Below are positions 1 to 4,999 of a stretch of 6,894 nucleotides of DNA, one piece after another. The DNA is from Patescibacteria group bacterium (lineage in GTDB: Bacteria > Patescibacteriota > Minisyncoccia > Portnoybacterales > UBA2143). How positions within the stretch are numbered: the stretch's first letter is position 1; each line of letters starts with the position of its first letter. A model generated the notes under the pieces. The model was given only the letters and a program-made list of their open reading frames with translations, was not told the origin of the DNA and did no database searches. The position numbers and the translations under genes are program-made. The stretch spans positions 1 to 6,894 of the forward strand of contig JAHJUH010000042.1 in NCBI GenBank assembly GCA_018829245.1. The letters are read 5' to 3'.

Positions 1-4
1 AAAT

Positions 5-33
5 TTGATTGATTTTTTAAAAGATGTTAAAAT
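5..33 (+). promoter_or_regulatory. Candidate sigma-70-type promoter for raiA
   Basis: A TTGATT box (5-10) and a TAAAAT box (28-33) are separated by exactly 17 bases, and a TG dinucleotide at 25-26 sits where an extended -10 element is expected. The predicted transcription start is near 39-41, just before the 5' arm of the long leader stem begins at 42. This fit between promoter and structure supports both. AT-rich sequence gives many chance matches, so the call rests on spacing and context only. Confidence 0.5.
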
Positions 34-41
34 AAAATTAA

Positions 42-152
42 TATGCCCCGTAGAGAAATTTTGAATGTTAATTAAGAACCGGGGTAATAATAAATAATTT
101 TGTATTTAATTTTTTTCCAAAAAATTAGTTCAAAATTCTTCTACGGGGTATG
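42..152 (+). promoter_or_regulatory. Structured 5' leader of raiA sequestering the start codon
   Basis: Bases 42-66 pair with 128-152: 24 of 25 positions pair, counting four G-U wobbles, and the only mismatch is 56/138. The GC-rich core is CCCCGTAGA (46-54) with TCTACGGGG (140-148). The 3' arm contains the ATG of raiA (150-152), so the folded RNA would hide the initiation site. Inside the loop, a second A/U hairpin (107-127, loop 116-118) stacks next to the main stem. A second CGGGGTA (80-86) could compete for the CCCCG at 46-50. A cis-acting control element of ribosome hibernation is inferred. It could instead be the inverted repeat of a small mobile element. Confidence 0.55.
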
Positions 153-563
153 AAAATAATTATTAAAGCAACTAATATTAAGCTTTCACCAAGTATTAAT
201 CAATATATTGAAGAAAAGATTGGAGGTTTGGATAAATTTCTTAAAAAGTATAATCCAAATTTAATTGAAGCGCGAGTAGAAGTTGGTAAGACAACTCAAG
301 GTCAGCGGCAGGGAGATATTTTTAGAGCTGAAGTGAATTTGAGTATTGGTGGTCATCTAATGCGAGTGGAGCAGACAGAAGAATCTTTAATGGCGGCGAT
401 TGATTCAGTAAAGGATGAATTAAAGAGAGAGATTAGAAGATATAAGAAAAAGCAAGAAACTAAATTTATTCGCGGAGCTCGTTCCTGGAAAAAATTTTGG
501 CGTATTAGTCCTTTGGCTCGTTTTCGTAAATCTAAGGTCAATAAATTAATTAAAAAGAAGTAG
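150..563 (+). CDS. raiA: Ribosome hibernation promoting factor, RaiA/HPF (S30AE) family
   Basis: This 137-residue protein has the S30AE domain over about residues 1-102. It opens with a beta strand (KIIIKATNIKLSPS), then a helix (INQYIEEKIGGLDKFL), the central strands with EARVEVG and FRAEVNL, and a second helix rich in Glu and Lys (ESLMAAIDSVKDELKREI). Members of the family bind the decoding region of the 30S subunit and block mRNA and tRNA binding in slow growth. The C-terminal dimerisation domain of long HPF is absent. It is replaced by a strongly basic tail of about 35-40 residues with about 17 Lys/Arg, which may add rRNA contacts (inference). ATG 150 is the natural start of the first strand. 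The upstream GGGG ends one base before ATG, too close for a Shine-Dalgarno sequence, and lies in the leader stem. Family assignment is firm. Confidence 0.92.
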   Translation: MKIIIKATNIKLSPSINQYIEEKIGGLDKFLKKYNPNLIEARVEVGKTTQGQRQGDIFRAEVNLSIGGHLMRVEQTEESLMAAIDSVKDELKREIRRYKKKQETKFIRGARSWKKFWRISPLARFRKSKVNKLIKKK

Positions 564-600
564 TAAGTTTTTTCATATTGTAGTTGTTATTTTTTTGTTC

Positions 601-634
601 GGGTAAATAAAAGGTCGAATTTGCCTATTTTTTT
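601..634 (+). terminator. Weak intrinsic terminator candidate after raiA
   Basis: GGGTAAAT (601-608) can pair with ATTTGCCT (619-626), with wobbles at 601/626 and 604/623, around a 10-base loop. A run of seven T (628-634) follows almost directly. The stem is short and AU-rich, so it is at best a leaky terminator between raiA and the small basic gene. A run of A next to the T run (635-643) makes this a general AT tract as well. Confidence 0.3.
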
Positions 635-651
635 AAAAAAAAATTAAAACA

Positions 652-729
652 ATGCCTAAAAAAAAGAAAACTGTTACTAAAAAAAAGGCAACAGCGAAAA
701 GGAAACCAGCTCGTAAGAAGAAGAAATAG
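652..729 (+). CDS. 25-residue Lys/Arg-rich mini-protein
   Basis: ATG at 652 opens a 25-codon frame ending TAG (727-729). The product begins MPKKKKTVTKKKAT and ends in a run of basic residues. About 15 of its 25 residues are Lys or Arg, with no acidic residue and no hydrophobic core. Such a peptide would bind nucleic acid (rRNA or DNA), like the tails of histone-H1-like proteins. This is inferred from composition only. It lies between raiA and a strong terminator, so it probably forms the end of the raiA transcript. Comparable short Lys-rich genes beside secA or HPF are something I associate with Patescibacteria, but I cannot verify that here. No Shine-Dalgarno sequence is visible. An A-rich stretch that happens to be open is the alternative. 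The start MPKKK and the mixed codons (gct, cgt, gcg, agg) favour a real gene. Confidence 0.5.
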   Translation: MPKKKKTVTKKKATAKRKPARKKKK

Positions 730-746
730 CTTAGTTCATGCGCTGA

Positions 747-775
747 TTGATTTTTTAGTAATTTTAAGTTAGAAT
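747..775 (+). promoter_or_regulatory. Candidate secA promoter overlapping the terminator
   Basis: TTGATT (747-752) and TAGAAT (770-775) are spaced by 17 bases. The -35 box is identical to that of the raiA promoter candidate. Transcription would start near 781-783, inside the terminator hairpin, leaving a secA leader of about 30 bases that contains only the 3' half of the hairpin. This would separate secA expression from raiA without extra intergenic DNA. Confidence 0.4.
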
Positions 776-805
776 AAAAGCAGTCTTTGACTGCTTTTAT
801 TTTTT
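773..805 (+). terminator. Strong intrinsic terminator before secA
   Basis: A perfect 13-bp stem is formed by 773-785 and 789-801, with core GCAGTC/GACTGC and a 3-base loop TTT at 786-788. The stem's 3' end merges into a T run (800-805). It should end the transcript coming from raiA and the mini-protein. The secA ATG begins only six bases after the end of the T run. Confidence 0.8.
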
Positions 806-810
806 AATTT

Positions 811-3360
811 ATGTCTTTTTTAAATAAATTTTTAGGCGATGCTAATGAGCGTCAAATAAAAAACATTCAATTAATAATAGATAAGATTAATCAGCTTGAA
901 CCAGAATTCAAGCGTTTTTCTGATGAGCAAATAAAAGAAAAAACAGGAGAATTTAAAAAACGATTAAAAGAAAAAGAAACACTAGATGATATATTGCCTG
1001 AGGCCTTTGCTTTGGTAAGAGAAGCATCTAAAAGAACTCTTAATCAACGACATTTTGATGTTCAATTAATTGGCGGTGTTGTTTTGCATCAAGGCAAGAT
1101 TACTGAAATGAAAACTGGTGAAGGTAAAACCTTAACTTCTACCTTGGCTATCTATTTAAATGCTTTAATTGATAAGGGTGTTCATGTTGTTACAGTTAAT
1201 GATTATTTAGCTCGACGTGATGTTAATTGGATGGGTCCGATTTATCATTTATTAGGATTATCTAGCGCTTGTTTAAATCATCAAAAATCATATAGTTTTA
1301 ATCCTCAAGCTGATTCAGATCAAGATGAAGCCCGCCTTGATGAGCCGGCGAGGCAGGTAACAATAGAAATGGAAAATTTAAAAGAAGTTTTTCGCAAAGA
1401 AGCATATTTAGCAGATATTACTTATGGTACGAATAATGAATTTGGCTTTGATTATTTACGAGATAATATGGCGCCTGATTTAGAAACAATGGTTCAGCGA
1501 GAACCATATTTTGCCATTATTGATGAAGTAGATAGTGTTTTAATTGATGAAGCAAGAACTCCTTTAATTATTTCAATGCCTGATGCTGAATCAACTAAAA
1601 TGTATCAGCAGTTTAGTAAGATTGTTCTACAATTAAAAGAAAACATTGATTACAATATTGATGAAAAAGCAAGAGCCGCAACTTTAACTGAAGAAGGTAT
1701 TGCTAAAGTGGAAAAGATCTTAGGAATAGATAATATTTATGAACAAGGCGGTATTCGCCATGTTCATCATTTAGAACAGGCCTTAAAAGCTCAGGCCTTA
1801 TTTAAAAAAGACAGCCATTATGTGGTTAAAGATGGACAAGTAATTATTGTTGATGATTTTACCGGCCGGTTAATGCCAGGCCGCCGTTATTCTGATGGCT
1901 TGCATCAAGCCATAGAAGCTAAAGAAAATGTTCAAGTTCAACAGGAGAGCAGGACTTTAGCTTCGGTAACTTTTCAAAACTATTTTAGAATGTATCCTAA
2001 ATTAGCTGGCATGACTGGAACAGCTATTACTTCAGCAGAAGAATTTCATAAAGTATATAAATTAGAAGTAGTTATAGTGCCGACTAATAAGGAAATGATT
2101 AGGAAGGATTTGCCAGATAGCGTTTACAAATCAGAAAAAGGCAAGCTTCAGGCAATTGTTAGAGAAGTAAAAGAGAAACATGAAAAAGGCCAGCCAGTTT
2201 TAATTGGCACAGTTTCTATTGAAAAAAATGAATTACTTTCATCTTATTTAAAAAAACAAGGAATCACGCATCAAATTCTTAATGCTAAAAATCATGAACA
2301 AGAAGCAAAAATCATTTCTCAAGCTGGTCAAAGAGAAGCAGTGACTGTGGCAACTAATATGGCTGGACGCGGAGTTGATATTGTTTTAGGAGAATCAGTA
2401 GTAGATCTTGGAGGACTTCATGTAATTGGCACAGAAAGACATGAAGCAAGAAGAATTGATGATCAATTGCGAGGTAGAGCTGGCCGTCAAGGAGATCCTG
2501 GATCAAGTCAATTCTTTGTTTCTTTAGAAGATGATTTAATGCGTATTTTTGGCGGAGATAAAGTTAAATCAATGATGGAAATGTTAAAAGTTCCAGAAGA
2601 CCAGCCAATTGGGAATAAATTAGTCTCTAAGGCAATTGAATCTGCTCAAGGAAAAATTGAAGGACATAATTTTGATATTAGAAATCATGTTTTAGAATAT
2701 GATGATGTGATGAATAAACAAAGAGAGACGATATATAAGAAACGGAAAGAGATTTTAACTAAAAAAAATGTTAAATCAGAAGTATTAGAAATTATTGATA
2801 ATGAAATTAAAAAGATTGTTCAATTTCATACCCAAGCTAAACAAAAAGAAGATTGGAATTACAAAGAAATCAATGAAATAGTTAAAAGTGTTTTTCAATC
2901 AGAAGATTTAGAAGAAAAACTTAAAGAGTTTAAAAATCAAGAAGAAATATCTGATTATTTAATTGAATTAGCTCAAGAGGCCTATCAAAAGAAAGAACAA
3001 GAAGTAGAAAAAGAAAATATGCAGAAAATAGAAAAGTTTGTTCTTTTGCGAAGCGTTGATTCTCTTTGGATGGATCATTTAGATAATATGGATCATTTAA
3101 GAGATAGTGTTCGCTTGCGCGCTTATGGTCAGAAAGATCCTTTAGTTGAATATAAGAATGAAGGAATCCGCTTATTTCAAAGATTATTGAGTTCTATTCA
3201 ATCAACTGTAGTTAATACGATTTACAAAGTATCTTTAGCTCCAGCATCACAACAAGGCGTTGTTAGAAATCAACCTGTTAATACTGGGCAAAAAGTTGGC
3301 AGAAATGATCCCTGTCCTTGCGGTTCAAAAAAAAAATATAAAAAATGCCATGGAAAATAA
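811..3360 (+). CDS. secA: Preprotein translocase ATPase SecA
   Basis: This complete 849-residue SecA is the ATP-driven motor that pushes unfolded preproteins through SecYEG at the inner face of the membrane. The N-terminus (MSFLNKFLGDANERQ) is typical. Walker A is TGEGKT (102-107) and Walker B is DEVDS (238-242). The preprotein cross-linking region follows from about 250 to 390. The second nucleotide-binding fold carries NMAGRGVDI (516-524) and the arginine-finger motif QLRGRAGRQGDPGSSQFF (552-569). The helical scaffold/wing region holds ESAQGKIEGHNFDIR (610-624) and SVDSLWMDHLD (748-758). The C-terminus is the zinc-binding SEC-C tail with C835, C837, C846 and H847, used to contact SecB-like chaperones or ribosomes. 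Residues about 160-195 form an acidic loop before the conserved AYLADITYGT segment. An in-frame TAA at 805-807 rules out a longer start. No Shine-Dalgarno sequence precedes ATG 811. Confidence 0.98.
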   Translation: MSFLNKFLGDANERQIKNIQLIIDKINQLEPEFKRFSDEQIKEKTGEFKKRLKEKETLDDILPEAFALVREASKRTLNQRHFDVQLIGGVVLHQGKITEMKTGEGKTLTSTLAIYLNALIDKGVHVVTVNDYLARRDVNWMGPIYHLLGLSSACLNHQKSYSFNPQADSDQDEARLDEPARQVTIEMENLKEVFRKEAYLADITYGTNNEFGFDYLRDNMAPDLETMVQREPYFAIIDEVDSVLIDEARTPLIISMPDAESTKMYQQFSKIVLQLKENIDYNIDEKARAATLTEEGIAKVEKILGIDNIYEQGGIRHVHHLEQALKAQALFKKDSHYVVKDGQVIIVDDFTGRLMPGRRYSDGLHQAIEAKENVQVQQESRTLASVTFQNYFRMYPKLAGMTGTAITSAEEFHKVYKLEVVIVPTNKEMIRKDLPDSVYKSEKGKLQAIVREVKEKHEKGQPVLIGTVSIEKNELLSSYLKKQGITHQILNAKNHEQEAKIISQAGQREAVTVATNMAGRGVDIVLGESVVDLGGLHVIGTERHEARRIDDQLRGRAGRQGDPGSSQFFVSLEDDLMRIFGGDKVKSMMEMLKVPEDQPIGNKLVSKAIESAQGKIEGHNFDIRNHVLEYDDVMNKQRETIYKKRKEILTKKNVKSEVLEIIDNEIKKIVQFHTQAKQKEDWNYKEINEIVKSVFQSEDLEEKLKEFKNQEEISDYLIELAQEAYQKKEQEVEKENMQKIEKFVLLRSVDSLWMDHLDNMDHLRDSVRLRAYGQKDPLVEYKNEGIRLFQRLLSSIQSTVVNTIYKVSLAPASQQGVVRNQPVNTGQKVGRNDPCPCGSKKKYKKCHGK

Positions 3361-3383
3361 CATTCGGCTATCCGATAGCCGAA
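3361..3383 (+). repeat. REP-like palindrome, left copy
   Basis: A CA dinucleotide is followed by a 21-base near-perfect palindrome: arms TTCGGCTATC (3363-3372) and GATAGCCGAA (3374-3383) around a single C. It starts directly after the secA TAA with no spacing, and ends seven bases before the transposase ATG. The same 23 bases recur exactly on the minus strand at 4018-4040. It could also protect the 3' end of the secA mRNA. It lacks a T run, so it is not a standard terminator. Confidence 0.85.
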
Positions 3384-3390
3384 AATAAAT

Positions 3391-4041
3391 ATGAAGGGGG
3401 ATGTTTATCATATTTTAAATAGAGGTGTGGAGAAAAGAAAAGTATTTCTTAATGAAAAGGATTATTTTAGATTTGTTTATAGTTTGTATGATTTTAACAA
3501 TAAAGATACAACATCCTTGTCTTATTGGAACCGACGAAAGTATAATGACCATTCGGCTATCCGAAAGCCGAAAAAGTCAAAAGATAATCAATTAGTAGAT
3601 ATTTTGTGTTGGTGTTTGATGCCTAATCATTATCATATTTTAGTTCAAGAAAAATCTGATGGTGGTGCTAGTATGTTTTCTAAAAAAATAAGCAGCGGTT
3701 ATACCCAATATTTTAATTTAAAAAATAAAAGAAGCGGAGTTTTATTTCAAGGAAAGTCAAAAATAATTCAGATTAAGCAAGATGATCATTTTATGTATTT
3801 GCCTTATTATATTTTCTCAAATCCAATTAAGCTAATAGAGAAAGAGTGGAAAGAAAAAGGAATAAGAAATCATAAAAAAGTAATGGGATTTTTAGAAAAT
3901 TATAAATGGTCTAGTTTTTTAGATATCATTGAAAAAAATAATTTTTCGTTTATTATTAATAGCAAATCTTTTTTTGATTTATTTGGATTAAATAAGAAGC
4001 AATTTCAAAAATGGATATTCGGCTATCGGATAGCCGAATGA
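3391..4041 (+). CDS. Y1 HUH transposase, REP-associated/IS200-like
   Basis: The 216-residue product has the Y1 transposase fold. It opens with YHILNRGVEKRKVFL (6-20) and DYFRF (24-28), then has the HUH metal-binding motif in CLMPNHYHILV (75-85, with H80 and H82). The region SGYTQYFN (102-109) provides the nucleophilic tyrosine (Y104 or Y107). FQGKSK (119-124) and YKWSS (171-175) are further family landmarks. Such enzymes nick and join single-stranded DNA through a 5'-phosphotyrosine bond at hairpins. Residues 54-62 (HSAIRKPKK) are encoded by a third palindrome copy, and the last residues GYRIAE plus the stop by the right one. TAG at 3376-3378 blocks a longer start. No Shine-Dalgarno sequence is visible. 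The gene seems intact and possibly active. Confidence 0.88.
   Translation: MKGDVYHILNRGVEKRKVFLNEKDYFRFVYSLYDFNNKDTTSLSYWNRRKYNDHSAIRKPKKSKDNQLVDILCWCLMPNHYHILVQEKSDGGASMFSKKISSGYTQYFNLKNKRSGVLFQGKSKIIQIKQDDHFMYLPYYIFSNPIKLIEKEWKEKGIRNHKKVMGFLENYKWSSFLDIIEKNNFSFIINSKSFFDLFGLNKKQFQKWIFGYRIAE
3550..3572 (+). repeat. REP-like palindrome inside the transposase gene
   Basis: This copy matches the left flanking palindrome, including the leading CA, at 22 of 23 positions. The one change is T to A at 3565, which lowers pairing near the tip but leaves the 7-bp base TTCGGCT/AGCCGAA intact. It is in frame, without stops, and encodes part of HSAIRKPK in the variable stretch between the N-terminal strand region and the HUH motif. 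Confidence 0.85.
4018..4040 (-). repeat. REP-like palindrome, right copy (inverted)
   Basis: Read on the minus strand this is the same 23 bases as the left copy. On the plus strand the arms are TTCGGCTATC (4018-4027) and GATAGCCGAA (4029-4038) around a G, and A4017/T4039 extends the stem to 11 bp. It encodes the final FGYRIAE of the transposase, and its TG (4039-4040) makes up the first two bases of the TGA stop. Confidence 0.85.
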
Positions 4042-4043
4042 TG

Positions 4044-4047
4044 GGAG
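4044..4047 (+). promoter_or_regulatory. GGAG ribosome binding site deciding the 4053 start
   Basis: GGAG lies five bases upstream of ATG 4053, a workable Shine-Dalgarno distance. The two in-frame ATGs upstream (4011 and 4038/4041) lie in or next to the REP palindrome and have no such site. The start at 4053 is therefore preferred. This is one of the few clear Shine-Dalgarno sites in the window. Confidence 0.6.
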
Positions 4048-4052
4048 ATAAT

Positions 4053-4520
4053 ATGAGAAAATCAAAGTTTAAAATTTTAACTTATCAAAATTACTTATCA
4101 GTGATTAAAAATAGCCAGAACAGTAAAATATTCCGTAATTTTTATGTTTTGAATAATAATAAAAAAAGAGACATTCTTAAAAACGGCCAGTTTTCCTGCG
4201 CTCGCTATGTTTCTTCAATTTTAAAACTATTTGATTTAATTTCTGAAACTCATGCAACTGTTGATGGGACAATCAAAGATATGCTTAAAAATAAATGGAA
4301 AATAACCAAGAAATTAGTTCCAGGGAATGTTTTAGTTTGGGGAAAATGGGTGACTTTTAGTGGAGAAATTCATTCTCATTTCGGATTTTATTTAGGCAAA
4401 AATAAGGCAATTAGTCATAGAGACGAAAAGAGAATTCCAATAATTCATCATTATACATACAATCAAAAAAGAAAAATTATTAAAATTTTAACTCATAAAA
4501 TTATTAAAGAAAATGAGTAA
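4053..4520 (+). CDS. Probable NlpC/P60-like Cys/His hydrolase fold protein
   Basis: The 155-residue product shows the landmarks of the papain-like NlpC/P60 and CHAP-type fold. FSCARYVSSILKLF places a likely nucleophile, C49, at the start of a helix. VPGNVLVWG (89-97) resembles the 'PGD(L/V)' strand of these families, and HSHFGFYLGKNKAISH (107-122) resembles the 'H(V/I)GIYLG' strand that carries the catalytic histidine (H108 here; H122 is a further polar candidate). Relatives cleave amide bonds in cell-wall peptides, but others have unrelated roles. There is no signal peptide or membrane segment, so export would need another route or the target is cytoplasmic. The next gene overlaps by eight bases (ATGAGTAA), indicating translational coupling. 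An extension to ATG 4011 would be encoded by the REP palindrome and is not accepted. Fold is likely; substrate unknown. Confidence 0.6.
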   Translation: MRKSKFKILTYQNYLSVIKNSQNSKIFRNFYVLNNNKKRDILKNGQFSCARYVSSILKLFDLISETHATVDGTIKDMLKNKWKITKKLVPGNVLVWGKWVTFSGEIHSHFGFYLGKNKAISHRDEKRIPIIHHYTYNQKRKIIKILTHKIIKENE

Positions 4521-4998
4521 AGCAGTGTATATAAAAATAGAAGGAGAGAAATTAAAGATAGAAGATAGAGTTTTTAAAATAAAGACAAGAAAACAGGATT
4601 TAATAAAAAAGAAAGATCCTTATTGGAAAAATGGAGGCCCTTGTCCTCCAGGCGAGTATTATCTTTTTTATCGATATAGAGAAGAAAATGGGAGAATTAG
4701 AGATAGATTGGAATTATGTCAAGATAAGCCAAAAAAAGTGATTGTTAATGAAGATAATAATGGTAATATTAATATTTTAAAAAAACAAAGTTTTCTTAAG
4801 TTTAAAAAAAGTGATAATCGAATAAATATCCAAATTCATGGAGGAAGTAAAAGCAAAGGATGTTTTGTAATTAATAATTATAAAGAATTATATAAAATTG
4901 TTTTAGATCTTTTTAAAAAAGGAATTATTGTTAAAATAAAAGTTGATGATTATTGGAAAACAGAAAAAGGAAAAAGAGAAATAAAAGAATATAAGTAA
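4513..4998 (+). CDS. Probable L,D-transpeptidase/Tlde1-like (YkuD-type) protein
   Basis: This 161-residue protein has GGPCPPGEYYLF (41-52), which resembles the 'GPIPPGxYxI' segment of DUF2778/Tlde1 and YkuD domains, and IQIHGGSKSKGCFVI (106-120), which resembles their catalytic core, with H109 and nucleophile C117 seven residues apart. The family exchanges or cuts D-amino-acid links in peptidoglycan stem peptides; Tlde1 members act as cell-wall toxins. The usual Arg after the Cys motif is not seen (CFVIN). There is no signal peptide, lipobox or visible immunity partner. It starts inside the 3' end of the upstream Cys/His protein gene and ends one base before the next ATG, so the three genes form an operon. 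Pairing two cysteine-type wall-enzyme folds suggests a shared substrate (inference). Confidence 0.6.
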   Translation: MSKAVYIKIEGEKLKIEDRVFKIKTRKQDLIKKKDPYWKNGGPCPPGEYYLFYRYREENGRIRDRLELCQDKPKKVIVNEDNNGNINILKKQSFLKFKKSDNRINIQIHGGSKSKGCFVINNYKELYKIVLDLFKKGIIVKIKVDDYWKTEKGKREIKEYK

Positions 4999-4999
4999 T

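Larger units (their letters stand above)
3361..4040 (+). mobile_element. RAYT/IS200-like unit bounded by inverted REP-like palindromes
   Basis: A 680-bp unit holds one Y1 HUH transposase gene between two 23-bp palindromes that are exact reverse complements of each other, with conserved CA on the outer side of each. This matches the known organisation of REP-associated tyrosine transposases, which act on single-stranded hairpin DNA. No tnpB or other passenger is inside, and no target duplication is expected for this enzyme class. The unit fits between the secA stop codon and the next operon without spare sequence. Whether the whole unit or only the palindromes move is unknown. Confidence 0.65.

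Noticed and set aside
145..148. GGGG before raiA as a Shine-Dalgarno site
   Set aside because: Only one base separates it from ATG, which is too close; it is better explained as part of the leader stem.
353..541. Antisense open frame of 62 codons opposite raiA
   Set aside because: It lies wholly within the well-supported raiA gene, shows no recognisable domain or start context, and is best explained as a shadow.
628..643. T7-A9 homopolymer tract as a phase-variable repeat
   Set aside because: It is outside any coding frame and promoter core, and such tracts are common in AT-rich intergenic DNA.
1330..1357. GC-rich patch in secA (near residues 174-182) as another palindromic insert
   Set aside because: The inverted pairing is poor, and the acidic loop here fits the known variable segment before AYLADITYGT in SecA of related bacteria.
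1861..1870. Ten-base palindrome ACCGGCCGGT in secA
   Set aside because: It follows from the conserved coding of Thr-Gly-Arg-Leu and has no repeat partner in the window.
3363..3383. Left REP copy as the secA terminator
   Set aside because: The hairpin is followed by AAAATAAAT, without a T run on the plus strand; an mRNA-end protecting role stays possible.
4039..4041. UGA read as glycine (Gracilibacteria code)
   Set aside because: Reading through gives only a short frame without homology, and no gene in the window has internal TGA; the standard bacterial code fits.
4011..4052. N-terminal extension of the Cys/His protein to ATG 4011 (MDIRLSDSRM...)
   Set aside because: The extension is encoded by the REP palindrome and the transposase end, has no ribosome site, while ATG 4053 has GGAG five bases upstream.
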